A stretch of DNA of 64,000 nt from Hyphomicrobiales bacterium (lineage in GTDB: Bacteria; Pseudomonadota; Alphaproteobacteria; Rhizobiales; Rhizobiaceae): positions 70,570 to 134,569 of the forward strand of contig UBKJ01000022.1 in NCBI GenBank assembly GCA_900465915.1, written 5' to 3'. The notes below the pieces were generated by a model that searched no databases, was not told the origin of the DNA, and saw nothing but the letters and a program-made list of their open reading frames with translations. Both the position numbers and the translations under genes were made by a program. Positions 7,815 through 17,521 of this stretch are shown piece after piece; positions within the stretch are counted from its first letter, which is position 1, and every line of letters begins with the position of its first letter.

Positions 7815-8810
7815 ATGACAGCAGCAGTCCGTTTCGACAATGTATGCCGGTATTTCGGCGATGTGCGCGCCGTCGACCGCGTCAGCCTGACCATCGCGCC
7901 GGGCGAGTTCTTCGCCATGCTCGGCCCTTCCGGCTCGGGCAAGACGACGTGCCTGCGGCTGATCGCCGGCTTCGAGCAGCCCTCCGACGGCGCCATCGAG
8001 ATCTTTGGCGAAAGCGCCGGCGGCGTGCCCCCCTATCGCCGCAACGTCAACACCGTGTTTCAGGACTATGCGCTGTTTCCGCATCTGAGCATCCTTGACA
8101 ACGTCGCCTACGGGCTGATGGTGCGCGGCGTCGGCAAGGCCGAGCGCCACCGCGCGGCGGAGGAGATGCTGGAGCTGGTCAAGCTGCCCGGCTACGGCGC
8201 CCGCAAGCCCGGCCAGTTGTCGGGCGGGCAGCGGCAGCGCGTGGCGCTGGCCCGCGCGTTGGTCAACAAGCCCAAGGTGCTGCTCCTCGACGAGCCGCTC
8301 GGCGCGCTCGACCTCAAATTGCGCGAGCAGATGCAGGAGGAGTTGAAAAGCCTGCAACGGGCGCTCGGCGTCACCTTCGTCTTCGTCACCCACGACCAGA
8401 GCGAGGCGCTGTCGATGGCCGACCGCATCGCGGTCTTCAACAACGGCCGCATCGTGCAGGCCGGCTCGCCGCAGGAAATCTACAACCGGCCGCAATCACG
8501 CTTCGTCGCCGATTTCGTCGGCTCGTCCAACGTGGTCGCGCCCGAGATCATGGCGGCGCTGGGCGGCGAGCGGCGCTGGGCCAGCCTGCGCCCCGAGGCC
8601 ATCCGCCTGACCGAGACGGGCGGGGTGACGGCGCGCGTCGCGACCGTCAGCTTCATGGGCGCGGCGACCCGGCTCGGCGTCGAGGCCGCCGGCGCAAGGC
8701 TGCATGTGACGCTGCCCGCCGGCGCGGCCGTCCCCGAGACGGGCTCGGAGGTGCGCCTCTCCTGGAACGCCGGCGACGTGCATTACATGGACCAGGACCA
8801 GGCGGCATGA
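7815..8810 (+). CDS. ydcT: Polyamine-type ABC transporter ATP-binding protein (YdcT-like)
   Basis: ABC ATPase of the PotA group, 331 aa. Walker A is LGPSGSGKTTCLRL (residues about 36-49), the Q-loop lies in TVFQDYALFP, the signature is QLSGGQRQRVALARAL, and Walker B is VLLLDEPLGALD with the H-loop in FVTHDQSEAL. The C-terminal 90 residues form the TOBE regulatory domain usual in PotA/MalK-type subunits. It supplies energy for the two following permeases. Its TGA overlaps the next ATG (ATGA at 8807-8810), showing translational coupling. Confidence 0.9.
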   Translation: MTAAVRFDNVCRYFGDVRAVDRVSLTIAPGEFFAMLGPSGSGKTTCLRLIAGFEQPSDGAIEIFGESAGGVPPYRRNVNTVFQDYALFPHLSILDNVAYGLMVRGVGKAERHRAAEEMLELVKLPGYGARKPGQLSGGQRQRVALARALVNKPKVLLLDEPLGALDLKLREQMQEELKSLQRALGVTFVFVTHDQSEALSMADRIAVFNNGRIVQAGSPQEIYNRPQSRFVADFVGSSNVVAPEIMAALGGERRWASLRPEAIRLTETGGVTARVATVSFMGAATRLGVEAAGARLHVTLPAGAAVPETGSEVRLSWNAGDVHYMDQDQAA

Positions 8811-9775
8811 CCGGCTCCACCGCCACGGCGCTCGCGCCCGAAACCTCCATCCTGCCGCGGCGCGGCGGGGCGCTGGCGCGCCTGTCCGACCTGTTCTGGC
8901 GCAAGCCGGGCCTGCTCCTGTTCCTCATGCTGACGCCGCCGCTCCTGTGGCTCGGCGTTATCTATATCGGCTCGCTGATCGCGCTCCTGCTGCAAAGCTT
9001 CTTCTCGGTCGACGATTTCTCCGGCCTGATCGACTATCACTTCACGCTCGCCACCTATGCGCAGCTTCTCAACTCGGCCAATTTCGACATCATCGTCCGC
9101 ACCGTGGTCATGGCGGCGCTGGTGACGGCGGCCTCGGCGCTGGTGGCCTTTCCCATCGCCTATTACGCCGCCCGCTACGCCAAGGGGCGCTGGAAGGCGC
9201 TGTTCTATCTCGGCGTCATGACGCCGCTGTGGTCGAGCTATCTGGTCAAGGTCTACGCCTGGAAGCTGATCCTCGCCAAGGAAGGCATCCTCACCTGGGT
9301 CTTCGCCAAATTGCACCTGCCGTGGCTGCTCGACGCCGTGCTGGCGCTGCCGGTGGTGGGCGGCAACTCGCTGTCGGTCAGCTATCTCGGCACCTTCATC
9401 GTCTTCGTCTATATCTGGCTGCCCTACATGATCCTGCCGACGCAGGCGGCGCTGGAGCGCGTGCCGGGCAACCTGGTCGAGGCCTCGGCCGATCTCGGCG
9501 CAAAGCCGGCGCAGACCTTCCGCACCGTGCTGCTGCCGCTCGCCATGCCGGGCATCGTGGCGGGGTCGATCTTCACCTTCTCGCTGACGCTCGGCGACTA
9601 CATCATCCCGCAGATCATCGGCTCGTCGCGGCTCTTCATCGGGCAGGCCGTCTACACCCAGCAGGGCACGGCGGGCAACGTGCCGCTGGCCGCCGCCTTC
9701 TCGGTCGTGCCCATCGTCATCATGGCCGTCTATCTGTGGATCGCCAAGAAACAGGGGGCCTTCGATGCGCTCTGA
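8807..9775 (+). CDS. ydcU: Polyamine-type ABC transporter permease 1 (YdcU/PotB-like)
   Basis: Inner-membrane permease of the BPD_transp_1 family, 322 aa, with six predicted membrane segments; the first is [20 protein letters not shown]. The EAA loop that contacts the ATPase is present as [19 protein letters not shown] followed by LPLAMPGI. The start overlaps the ydcT stop by four bases and the end overlaps ydcV by 11 bases, so all subunits are translated from one message. Confidence 0.9.
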   Translation: MTGSTATALAPETSILPRRGGALARLSDLFWRKPGLLLFLMLTPPLLWLGVIYIGSLIALLLQSFFSVDDFSGLIDYHFTLATYAQLLNSANFDIIVRTVVMAALVTAASALVAFPIAYYAARYAKGRWKALFYLGVMTPLWSSYLVKVYAWKLILAKEGILTWVFAKLHLPWLLDAVLALPVVGGNSLSVSYLGTFIVFVYIWLPYMILPTQAALERVPGNLVEASADLGAKPAQTFRTVLLPLAMPGIVAGSIFTFSLTLGDYIIPQIIGSSRLFIGQAVYTQQGTAGNVPLAAAFSVVPIVIMAVYLWIAKKQGAFDAL

Positions 9776-10580
9776 CCGCGACAACCGCGCCTCGCCGGGA
9801 CTCAAGATCGCCGCCGCCTGCGGGCTCGCCTTCCTGCACTTGCCGATCCTGCTGATTTTCGTCTACGCCTTCACCACCGAGGAGAAGAGCTACCAGTGGC
9901 CGCCGCCGGGCTTCACGCTGAAATGGTTCGGCGTGACCTGGGGCCGCGTCGACGTCTGGTCCTCGCTTGCGCTGTCGCTGCAGGTCGCGACCATCGCCAC
10001 GCTGATCGCGCTGGTGCTGGGCACGCTCTGCGCCGCCGCCGTCAGCCGCACAAAGTTCTTCGGCCGCGAGGGCATATCGCTTCTCGTCATCCTGCCCATC
10101 GCGCTGCCGGGCGTGGTGACGGGCATCGCGCTGCGCTCGGCCTTCTCGCTGTTCGATATCCCGTTCTCCGTCTGGACCATCGTGCTCGGCCACGCCACCT
10201 TCTGCGTGGTGGTGGTCTACAACAACGCGGTGGCGCGGTTCCGGCGCACCTCGGGCTCGCTGATCGAGGCGTCGATGGACCTGGGCGCCGACGGCTTCCA
10301 GACCTTCCGCCACGTCGTCCTGCCCAATATCGGCACGGCGCTGCTCGCCGGCGGCATGCTGGCCTTCGCGCTGTCCTTCGACGAGGTGATCGTCACCACC
10401 TTCACCGGCGGCCAGCAGACGACGCTGCCGATCTGGATGCTGCAGGAGCTGATCCGCCCGCGCCAGCGCCCCGTCACCAACGTGGTGGCCATGGTGGTGG
10501 TGCTGGTGACCTTCCTGCCCATTCTCGCAGCCTATTACCTCACCCGCGACGGCGACCAGGTCGCCGGACACGGCAAATAA
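9765..10580 (+). CDS. ydcV: Polyamine-type ABC transporter permease 2 (YdcV/PotC-like)
   Basis: Second permease of the same importer, 271 aa, six predicted membrane segments. The EAA motif is [19 protein letters not shown] followed by LPNIG. PotC/YdcV features include the periplasmic segment after the first helix with [18 protein letters not shown]. The start codon lies inside the end of ydcU, and the next gene, the aldehyde dehydrogenase, follows 43 bases downstream behind a good ribosome-binding site. Confidence 0.9.
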   Translation: MRSDRDNRASPGLKIAAACGLAFLHLPILLIFVYAFTTEEKSYQWPPPGFTLKWFGVTWGRVDVWSSLALSLQVATIATLIALVLGTLCAAAVSRTKFFGREGISLLVILPIALPGVVTGIALRSAFSLFDIPFSVWTIVLGHATFCVVVVYNNAVARFRRTSGSLIEASMDLGADGFQTFRHVVLPNIGTALLAGGMLAFALSFDEVIVTTFTGGQQTTLPIWMLQELIRPRQRPVTNVVAMVVVLVTFLPILAAYYLTRDGDQVAGHGK

Positions 10581-10623
10581 GCCAAATAAGCCGGTGCGCG
10601 GAAACGACACAAGGGAGACGGAC

Positions 10624-12048
10624 ATGAACACGGAAATGCTGATCGGCGCGCGGCTGGAGGCCGGGACGGAAGCGGAGGAGAGCATCCTCAACCCCAAGAC
10701 CGGCAAGACGGTGCTGAACCTGCCCGAGGCGTCGCTGGCCCAGGTCGACCAGGCGGTGGCCGCCGCCAACCGCGCCTTCGCGGCCTGGTCGCGCACCACG
10801 CCGGGCGAACGCTCCAACTATCTGCTCAAGATCGCCGACGCCATCGAGCGCGACGCCGACGGCTTCGCCGCGCTGGAGGCGCTCAATTGCGGCAAGCCGA
10901 TCAACGCCGTCAAGAACGACGAGATCCCGGCCATCGTCGACTGCTACCGCTTCTTCGCCGGCGCGGTGCGCAACCTGCACGGGCCGCTGGCGGGCGAATA
11001 CCTGCCCGGCCACACCTCGATGATCCGCCGCGATCCGGTCGGCGTGGTCGGCTCCATCGCGCCGTGGAACTATCCGCTGATGATGATGGCCTGGAAGCTC
11101 GCGCCCGCCATCGCCGGCGGCAACACGGTGGTGTTCAAGCCCTCCGAGCAGACGCCGCTGACGGCGCTGAAGATGGCGCGGCTGCTCGCCGACATCCTGC
11201 CCGAGGGCGTGGTCAACGTGGTGCTGGGGCGCGGCGAGACGGTGGGCAACGCGCTCATCAACCATCCGCGCGTGGACATGGTGTCGATCACCGGCGACGT
11301 CGCCACCGGCAAGAAGGTGCTGCAGGCCGCCGCCCGCACCGTCAAGCGCACCCATCTGGAGCTGGGCGGCAAGGCCCCGGTCATCGTCTTCGACGACGCC
11401 GACATCGAGGCGGTGGTCAACGGCGTGCGCACCTTCGGCTATTACAACGCCGGCCAGGACTGCACCGCCGCCTGCCGCATCTACGCCGACGCGCGCATCT
11501 ACGACCGCTTCGTGGCGGACCTCTCCTCGGCCGTGTCGTCCATCCGCTACAATCTCGCCGACGACGGCCAGAACGAGATCGGGCCGCTCATCTCGCGCCG
11601 CCAGCGCGACCGGGTGGAAAGCTTCGTCGCCCGCGCCCGCGAGCATCGCCATATCGAGGTGACGACCGGCGGCAAGCCGGCGGGCGAGGGCGGCTTCTTC
11701 TTCGAGCCGACGGTGATCGCCGGCGCCTTGCAGGAGGACGAGATCGTGCGCCGCGAGGTGTTCGGTCCTGTCGTGTCGGTGACGCGCTTCAGCGACGTCG
11801 ACGAGGCGGTCAACTGGGCCAACGACAGCGATTACGGGCTGGCCTCGTCGGTCTGGACCAAGGATGTCGGCCGCGGCATGCAGACGGCGGCGCGGCTGCG
11901 CTACGGCTGCACCTGGATCAACACCCATTTCATGCTGGCCAACGAAATGCCGCATGGCGGGCTGAAGCAGTCCGGCTACGGCAAGGACATGTCGATCTAC
12001 GCGCTCGAGGACTACACCGCCGTGCGCCATGTGATGATCGCGCATTGA
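10624..12048 (+). CDS. patD: 4-Aminobutyraldehyde dehydrogenase (PatD/YdcW-like)
   Basis: NAD(P)-dependent aldehyde dehydrogenase, 474 aa, the same length as E. coli PatD. The cofactor and catalytic segments are in order: [16 protein letters not shown] (coenzyme loop), [12 protein letters not shown], the general-base glutamate in [11 protein letters not shown], and the nucleophile cysteine in GQDCTAACR. It should oxidise 4-aminobutanal to GABA after transamination or oxidation of putrescine; no aminotransferase partner is in the window. GGGAG eight bases before ATG 10624 fixes the start. Position directly after ydcSTUV supports polyamine catabolism rather than betaine aldehyde or succinic semialdehyde use. 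Confidence 0.85.
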   Translation: MNTEMLIGARLEAGTEAEESILNPKTGKTVLNLPEASLAQVDQAVAAANRAFAAWSRTTPGERSNYLLKIADAIERDADGFAALEALNCGKPINAVKNDEIPAIVDCYRFFAGAVRNLHGPLAGEYLPGHTSMIRRDPVGVVGSIAPWNYPLMMMAWKLAPAIAGGNTVVFKPSEQTPLTALKMARLLADILPEGVVNVVLGRGETVGNALINHPRVDMVSITGDVATGKKVLQAAARTVKRTHLELGGKAPVIVFDDADIEAVVNGVRTFGYYNAGQDCTAACRIYADARIYDRFVADLSSAVSSIRYNLADDGQNEIGPLISRRQRDRVESFVARAREHRHIEVTTGGKPAGEGGFFFEPTVIAGALQEDEIVRREVFGPVVSVTRFSDVDEAVNWANDSDYGLASSVWTKDVGRGMQTAARLRYGCTWINTHFMLANEMPHGGLKQSGYGKDMSIYALEDYTAVRHVMIAH

Positions 12049-12081
12049 GGGCCGTTGCGTCCGCCTTTCAGGCGTGTCAAA

Positions 12082-12105
12082 CACGGGCGAAACCGTTCGC
12101 CCGTG
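12082..12105 (+). terminator. Perfect 10-bp hairpin between patD and the LacI gene
   Basis: CACGGGCGAA (12082-12091) pairs with TTCGCCCGTG (12096-12105) around ACCG, 34 bases after the patD stop. It probably ends the ydc-patD message. Lacking a T-run, it could also be an operator in front of the LacI-family gene. Confidence 0.55.
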
Positions 12106-12133
12106 GGGCGCGCTGAAGGAGACGGGCGAAAAA

Positions 12134-13153
12134 GTGACGCGCAAGGTGACCCTGAAGGACGTGGCCGCGGCGGCGAATGTCTCCCGCGCCACCGCCGCCC
12201 GCGCGCTGAACGACTACGGCTATGTCGGCGGCGAGACGGCGCGGCGCGTCCAGGAGGCGGCGGAGAAGCTCGGCTATCGCGGCAACCGCGTGGCGCAGGC
12301 GCTGCGGCGCGGCGAGCTGCCGCTGGTCGGCTTCGTGCTGGGCGACATCCAGAACCCGTTCTTCGCCCGCATCGCGCACGATCTGGAGGAGAGCTTCCGC
12401 AAGCGCCGCCACAATCTTCTGCTCGCCAGCAGCGACGAGAACCCGGCGCAGGAGAAGGAGCTGCTCGAAAGCCTGCGCGCGCTGAGCGTGCGCGGCTTCG
12501 TCGTCGCCCCCACCTCGGCCGACGACCACGCCCATCTGGAGGCCTCGATTCGCGACGGCGCGCCGGTGGTGCTGATCGACCGCGCGGCGCGCAACCTCGC
12601 CTGCGACAGCGTGCTGGTGGACAATGAGGGCGGCGCGCGCAAGGCCGTCGCCTATCTGATCGAGAACGGCCACCGCCGCATCGGCCTGTTGCAGGACGAG
12701 ACGCGCATCTTCACCTCGCAGGAGCGCCTGGCCGGCTATCGCAACGCGCTCGCCGCGCACGGGATCGGCCTCGACCCGGCGCTGATCAGCGTGTCGCCCT
12801 CGACCATCGAGCACGGCATCGACGCCACCATCCGCCTGTTCAGCCAGCGCAACCCGCCCACGGCGGTGTTCACCGTCGACAGCCTGATGACGCAGGGCGC
12901 GCTGCTGGCGCTGCGCTCGATGGGCTTGTCGATTCCGCGCGACGTGTCGCTGATCGGCTTCGACGACTTCAACCTCGCCACCTTCACCGATCCGCAGATT
13001 ACCGTTGTGGCGCAGCCCATCGCCGATATCGGCCCGCTCGCCGCCGACATGCTGCTCGACCGGCTGGCGGGCCGGAAGGACCCGCCGCGCAACGCGCTGT
13101 TTCCGACCCGGCTGATCGTGCGCGGCTCCGTCTCGCGCGCCGCGCGCGCCTGA
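12134..13153 (+). CDS. LacI-family transcriptional regulator
   Basis: LacI/GalR-type repressor, 339 aa. The N-terminal helix-turn-helix (VTLKDVAAAANVSRATAARAL) and hinge helix (RGNRVAQALRRG) are followed by a ribose-binding-like effector domain with GDIQNPFFARIAHDLE and SLIGFDDFNLATFTDP. GTG 12134 is chosen because GAAGGAGA lies about 12 bases upstream and the helix-turn-helix begins immediately; GTG 12074 would add 20 residues and run through the hairpin. It lies upstream of the Amadori-product operon and presumably represses it through the 14-bp palindrome at 13221-13234. Confidence 0.88.
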   Translation: MTRKVTLKDVAAAANVSRATAARALNDYGYVGGETARRVQEAAEKLGYRGNRVAQALRRGELPLVGFVLGDIQNPFFARIAHDLEESFRKRRHNLLLASSDENPAQEKELLESLRALSVRGFVVAPTSADDHAHLEASIRDGAPVVLIDRAARNLACDSVLVDNEGGARKAVAYLIENGHRRIGLLQDETRIFTSQERLAGYRNALAAHGIGLDPALISVSPSTIEHGIDATIRLFSQRNPPTAVFTVDSLMTQGALLALRSMGLSIPRDVSLIGFDDFNLATFTDPQITVVAQPIADIGPLAADMLLDRLAGRKDPPRNALFPTRLIVRGSVSRAARA

Positions 13154-13220
13154 CCCCTCCATAAGCTCACCTGAAAAAACTGCTTGTCAAAGGCGCGAAA
13201 ACATGTGCTTCATAGGCGTG

Positions 13221-13234
13221 TGAGATCGATCTCA
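13221..13234 (+). promoter_or_regulatory. Candidate LacI-family operator in front of the frl operon
   Basis: TGAGATCGATCTCA is a perfect 14-bp palindrome with a central CG, the symmetry usual for LacI-family operators. It lies 61 bases upstream of frlB and 68 bases after the LacI gene. A possible -10 (CATAAT, 13233-13238) overlaps its right edge, consistent with repression by occlusion. Confidence 0.5.
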
Positions 13235-13294
13235 TAATCATACGCATTCAGTGGGGCAGGGTGAAGACATCCGTTCCGCGGCCGGGGAGGGCCT

Positions 13295-14308
13295 ATGCTG
13301 AACTTCGACGAAGACCGTTTTTTGCGGATCGAGAGCGGCGCGGCCTCCATCGCCGCGCGCATGCGTCCGCTGATGCGCAAGCTTCTCGACGAAGGGCTGG
13401 AGCGCGTCTTCTTCATGGGCGCCGGCGGCGTGCAGCTCCTCGCTTTGCCGGCCATCGAGCTGGCGCAGGGCGCCTCGACCTTTCCCGTCTCCGCCGCCTG
13501 GCCGGCGCAAGCGGCGCTGGCCCCGCCGGCGGGGCTTAACGAAAAGGCGCTGGTCGTGCTGCCGTCGCTGTCGGGCACCACGCGCGAGAGCGTGCAGCTT
13601 CTCGGCTTCCTCAAGGCGCGCGGCGTGAGAACGCTGTCGCTGACCGGCCACGCCGACACGCCCTTGGCGCGCGAGGCCGATTTCAACGTCACCAATTTCG
13701 CCGAGGACGACACCTCCTCGGAATCCTTCTACCTCCAGACGCTGATCCTGGTGCTGGCCCTGCTGGCCGAGCGCGGCGAATGCTCCGATTTCGATACGGT
13801 CGTCGCCGAGCTGGAAAGGCTGCCGGCGCTGCTGGTCGCGGCCAAGCGGGCCTTCGAGCCCGAGGCGGCGCGGCTCGCCGAGGAGATCAAGGACGAGCCC
13901 TACCACATCTTCACCGGCGCGGGCTCGGTCTGGCCGGAGGCGCATTATTACGCCATGTGCATCCTGGAAGAGATGCAGTGGATCCGCACGCGGCCGGTCC
14001 ACGCCGCCGATTTCTTCCACGGCACGCTGGAATTGGTGGAGCCGGGCGTCAGCCTGTTCCTGTTCAAGGGCGAGGACGCGCTGCGCCCGCTCGGCGACCG
14101 GGTGGAGAATTTCGCCCGCCGCTACACCGACAAGGTGCGCGTGCTCGACGCCGCCGCCGTCGCTTTGCCGGGGATTTCGCCGCGCGTGCGCGGCCTGATC
14201 TCGCCCATCGTGATCGCCACGCTTCTGGAGCGGCTCAGCGCCCATCTGGAAGTGCTGCGCGACCATCCGCTGACCACGCGCCGCTACTACAAGCGCGTCG
14301 AATACTGA
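13295..14308 (+). CDS. frlB: SIS-domain sugar isomerase, fructosamine-6-phosphate deglycase-like (FrlB)
   Basis: Cytoplasmic protein with tandem SIS (sugar isomerase) domains, 337 aa. The first SIS domain holds FFMGAGGVQLLALPAIE and LPSLSGTTRESVQ; the second has FTGAGSVWPEAHYYAMCILE and HAADFFHGTLELVEPG. FrlB enzymes split 6-phosphofructoselysine (or other 6-phosphofructosyl amino acids) to glucose-6-phosphate and the free amino acid. The start has GGGAGGG five bases upstream. The assignment is strengthened by an FrlC-like epimerase and an FrlD-like kinase downstream in the same operon. GlmS-like or AgaS-like isomerase activity is a weaker alternative. Confidence 0.8.
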   Translation: MLNFDEDRFLRIESGAASIAARMRPLMRKLLDEGLERVFFMGAGGVQLLALPAIELAQGASTFPVSAAWPAQAALAPPAGLNEKALVVLPSLSGTTRESVQLLGFLKARGVRTLSLTGHADTPLAREADFNVTNFAEDDTSSESFYLQTLILVLALLAERGECSDFDTVVAELERLPALLVAAKRAFEPEAARLAEEIKDEPYHIFTGAGSVWPEAHYYAMCILEEMQWIRTRPVHAADFFHGTLELVEPGVSLFLFKGEDALRPLGDRVENFARRYTDKVRVLDAAAVALPGISPRVRGLISPIVIATLLERLSAHLEVLRDHPLTTRRYYKRVEY

Positions 14309-14339
14309 CACCGCAACGATAAGCAAAAGGGAACTGACC

Positions 14340-15656
14340 ATGAGACATTCCAGAACCATCCTCGCCGCCGCCGCGCTCGCGCTTTCGGCCGGCGTCGCCG
14401 GCCCGGCCTTCGCCGCCGGCAAGGAAGTCGTGGCCGATCCGGCCGCCAAGGTCGAGTACAAGGGCAAGATCGGCGTGCTGACCAAGTTCGGCCTGCAGCA
14501 GCTTTCGCCCTATTTCACCGACGTCGCCAAGGCTTACGAAAAGCTGCATCCCGACGTGAAGATCGAGCTGATCCAGGAAAGCGACGACAGCGTCAAGGGC
14601 AAGACCAAGGCGCTGGTGGCCTCCAACACGCTGCCCGACATCTATTTCACCTGGACGGGAAGCTGGGGCGGCAATTTCGTGCGCGGCAAGCGCGCCGTCG
14701 ATTTGAGCAAGGTCATCGGCCCCGACAGCGAATGGGGCAAGACCTTCGCGCCGGCCGCCGTCTCCGCCTTCCAGTACGACGGCAAATATTACGGAATCCC
14801 GCTTTACCTCGACGCCAAGTTCATGGGCTACAACAAGGCCATGTTCGCGCAGGCGGGCCTCAGCGCCCCCAAGACCTTCGACGACCTGCTGAAGAGCTGC
14901 GACGCGCTGCGCAAGGCGGGCAAGACGCCGATCTCCTTCGGCAACAAGGAAGGCTGGCCGGAAGTGCATTTCGCCGGGCAGCTGCTCGCCTACAACGTCG
15001 CGCCGGCGACGCTGGAGAAGGACTTCAACCCCAAGACCGCGACCTATAGCGACCCCGGCTATGTCGAGACGCTGAAGCAGCTCAAGGAACTCTCCGACCG
15101 CTGCACCGACGGCGCCTCGGTCAACGGCACGTCCTACGCCTCGGCGTTGCAAGCCTTCAGCAACGGCCAGTCGGCGATGTATTACCAGGAGATCATCGAG
15201 TTCGACCAGAGCGCCTCGGCCGACACGGCGCTGAAGCCGCAGGATTTCGGCTATTTCGTGCTGCCGGCCCCGGACGGCGCCAAGGGCGACGTCAAGGCCA
15301 TCGAGGGCGCGCCGGAAGGCTACATGATCAACTCGGCCTCGAAGAACATCCCGCTCGCCATCGACTTCATGAAATTCGTGACGTCGCCGGAAAACGCCCG
15401 CACCCTGTCCGCGCCGCCTTACGGCCAGCCCAGCGCCACCATCGACGGCGTGTCGGCCGACAAGGTCAACCCCAACGTGGTCGGCGGCCTCAAGGACATC
15501 GCCTCGGCCTCCTACCTGATGCCGTGGCTCGACACCGCCAACCCGCCGCGCGTGGCCTCGGTCTGGCTCTCGGGCCTTCAGGCGCTGATCGGCGGCAACA
15601 TGACGCCCGAGCAGCTCATGGCCAAGGTCAAGGAAGCCGCGGCGGCCTCGAAGTAA
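14340..15656 (+). CDS. Sugar-type ABC transporter substrate-binding protein of the frl operon
   Basis: Extracellular solute-binding protein family 1 (MalE/UgpB class), 438 aa. Signal peptide residues 1-26 (RTILAAAALALSAGVAGPAFA). The mature domain contains PDIYFTWTGSWGGNF and YGIPLYLDAKFMGYNKAMF, the usual first-crossover region of such proteins. AAGGGA precedes the ATG. It probably captures fructosyl amino acids or peptides for the two permeases that follow, by analogy with Bacillus subtilis FrlO. Ligand specificity is inferred only from the operon. Confidence 0.85.
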   Translation: MRHSRTILAAAALALSAGVAGPAFAAGKEVVADPAAKVEYKGKIGVLTKFGLQQLSPYFTDVAKAYEKLHPDVKIELIQESDDSVKGKTKALVASNTLPDIYFTWTGSWGGNFVRGKRAVDLSKVIGPDSEWGKTFAPAAVSAFQYDGKYYGIPLYLDAKFMGYNKAMFAQAGLSAPKTFDDLLKSCDALRKAGKTPISFGNKEGWPEVHFAGQLLAYNVAPATLEKDFNPKTATYSDPGYVETLKQLKELSDRCTDGASVNGTSYASALQAFSNGQSAMYYQEIIEFDQSASADTALKPQDFGYFVLPAPDGAKGDVKAIEGAPEGYMINSASKNIPLAIDFMKFVTSPENARTLSAPPYGQPSATIDGVSADKVNPNVVGGLKDIASASYLMPWLDTANPPRVASVWLSGLQALIGGNMTPEQLMAKVKEAAAASK

Positions 15657-15675
15657 AGCGGACGAGGGAGGCCGG

Positions 15676-16638
15676 ATGAGCAACAGGGCAAGCACAACCG
15701 CCGGAGCCGTCGCGCACGGTTCCGGCGCGGGAACGGACGGGGAGGGCGGCTTTCGGGCCGTCCTCGCCGCCCTGTTCTCGTTCCGCTGGGCGGCGATCGC
15801 GCTGATCATCATCGCGTGGTTCGTCTACTACCCCATCGTCGACAATTTCGTCGTCAGCACCACCGACCAGGACATCTTCACCGGCGAGGTGACCAATGTC
15901 GGCCTCGCCAACTACCAGCGCCTGATGGACGATCCGGTGATCTGGACCGCGCTGTGGAACAATTCGCTCTATGCGATCCTGTCCGTGGTGTTCCAGGTCT
16001 TCGGCGCCTTCGTGCTGGCGGCCTTGATCGAGGGCTTGCAGGAGGAGCGCTGGCGGCGCTTCTGGCGCGCGGTCTATTTCATCCCCTCGGCCATCTCCAT
16101 CACCGTGACCGGGCTTCTGTTCTACTTCATCTACCAGCCCGGCACGGGGCTTCTCGACGCGGCGCTCAACACGGTCGGCCTCGGCGGCCTGTCGCACGCC
16201 TGGCTGGGCGAGGAGGGCACCGCCATCTACGCCATCATCGCCATGAGCCAGTGGCAGGGCTTCGGCTACTCGACCCTGCTTTTCGCCATCGCGATCCAGA
16301 AGATCCCGCGCGAGCTTTACGACGCCGCCATCATCGACGGCGCAGGCCCGCTGCGGCGGCTGTGGAGCATCACCTTCCCGCTGACGCGCGAGATGACCGG
16401 CCTCATGATCATCGTCACCATCACCGGGGCGTTCCAGGTCTTCAACGAGGTCATGGTCATGACCGCCGGCGGCCCCAACAACGCCAGTCAGGTGCTGGGC
16501 ACGTGGCTCTACCAGCAGGGCTTCATCGAGAACAATTTCGGCTATGGCGCGGCCATCGCCGCGGTGATCTTCTTCGTGACGCTGCTGACCGGCTTCGCCC
16601 AGCTCTGGTACACGAGACGCCGGAGGGTCGAGCTATGA
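15676..16638 (+). CDS. Sugar ABC transporter permease 1 (MalF/UgpA class)
   Basis: Membrane permease, 320 aa, six predicted helices plus a 30-residue cytoplasmic leader. The EAA loop is LYDAAIIDGAGPLRRLWSI followed by TFPLTREM. A long periplasmic segment follows the first helix (DNFVVSTTDQDIFTGEV), as in UgpA-type subunits. A GAGGGAG ribosome-binding site precedes ATG 15676, and the stop overlaps the next start (ATGA, 16635-16638). It forms the channel together with the next gene. Confidence 0.9.
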   Translation: MSNRASTTAGAVAHGSGAGTDGEGGFRAVLAALFSFRWAAIALIIIAWFVYYPIVDNFVVSTTDQDIFTGEVTNVGLANYQRLMDDPVIWTALWNNSLYAILSVVFQVFGAFVLAALIEGLQEERWRRFWRAVYFIPSAISITVTGLLFYFIYQPGTGLLDAALNTVGLGGLSHAWLGEEGTAIYAIIAMSQWQGFGYSTLLFAIAIQKIPRELYDAAIIDGAGPLRRLWSITFPLTREMTGLMIIVTITGAFQVFNEVMVMTAGGPNNASQVLGTWLYQQGFIENNFGYGAAIAAVIFFVTLLTGFAQLWYTRRRRVEL

Positions 16639-17510
16639 CCGCCGCTGAAATCCGCGATACTGAAATGCAGGGCGAGGGCCAGGCCGCCAATTTCTGGGCG
16701 GCGGTGGCCAAGGCCTGCCTCGTCACCTTCCTCGTCTGCCTCGGCGTGGTGGTGATCTATCCGCTGCTGTGGATGGCGCTCAACGGCTTCAAGAACAACG
16801 CCGAGATCTTTGGCGATCCCTTCGCGCTGCCGAGCCGCTTCACCTGGGAGAACTACGTCGCGGCCTGGAACCAGGGCGTGCGCGACTATATCGTCACCAG
16901 CATCATCGTCACCGTCGCCTCGGCGGTGTGCACGGTGATGATCAGCGCCTGGACCGCCTACGGCCTGACGCGGTCGAAGATGCCGGGCAAGCCGATCGTG
17001 GTGGGCATAGTCCTGGGCGGGTTGATGCTCAGCCCCACCGTGGCGGTGATCCCGCTGGTCAAGATGATGCAGGAACTCGGCCTCTACAACACCTATTGGG
17101 CGCTGATCCTGCTCTATACCGCCTTCCGCATCCCCTTCACCACCTTCCTGATCCGCGCCTATATGCTGGACCTGTCGCGCGATCTGGACGAGGCGGCGAT
17201 CATGGACGGGGCCAGCGAAAGCCAGATTTTCTGGCGCGTGACGCTGCCTCTGTGCAAGCCGATCATCGTCTCCTGCGTCATCCTGCACGTGCTGTTCGCC
17301 TGGAACGAATATCTCTTCGCCATGATCTTCACCAGCGGCGCCGACGTGCAGACCCTGCCGGTGGGCCTGACCTCGATCATGGCCAAGCACGGCACCAATT
17401 ACGCGGTGGTCTTCGCGGCCATGACCATTTCGGCGCTGCCGATCGTGCTCGTCTTCTTCGCCGCCCAGCGCTACTTCATCCGCGGCCTCGCCGAAGGCAT
17501 CGGCAAATAG
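16635..17510 (+). CDS. Sugar ABC transporter permease 2 (MalG/UgpE class)
   Basis: Second permease, 291 aa, six predicted helices. The EAA loop is LDEAAIMDGASESQIFWRV then TLPLCKPI. The C-terminal YFIRGLAEGIGK is the characteristic end of MalG-type permeases (usually VRGLTAGAVKG). Translation is coupled to the preceding permease by a four-base overlap. The next gene starts 11 bases after its stop. Confidence 0.9.
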   Translation: MTAAEIRDTEMQGEGQAANFWAAVAKACLVTFLVCLGVVVIYPLLWMALNGFKNNAEIFGDPFALPSRFTWENYVAAWNQGVRDYIVTSIIVTVASAVCTVMISAWTAYGLTRSKMPGKPIVVGIVLGGLMLSPTVAVIPLVKMMQELGLYNTYWALILLYTAFRIPFTTFLIRAYMLDLSRDLDEAAIMDGASESQIFWRVTLPLCKPIIVSCVILHVLFAWNEYLFAMIFTSGADVQTLPVGLTSIMAKHGTNYAVVFAAMTISALPIVLVFFAAQRYFIRGLAEGIGK

Positions 17511-17521
17511 GGGGAACCAGC

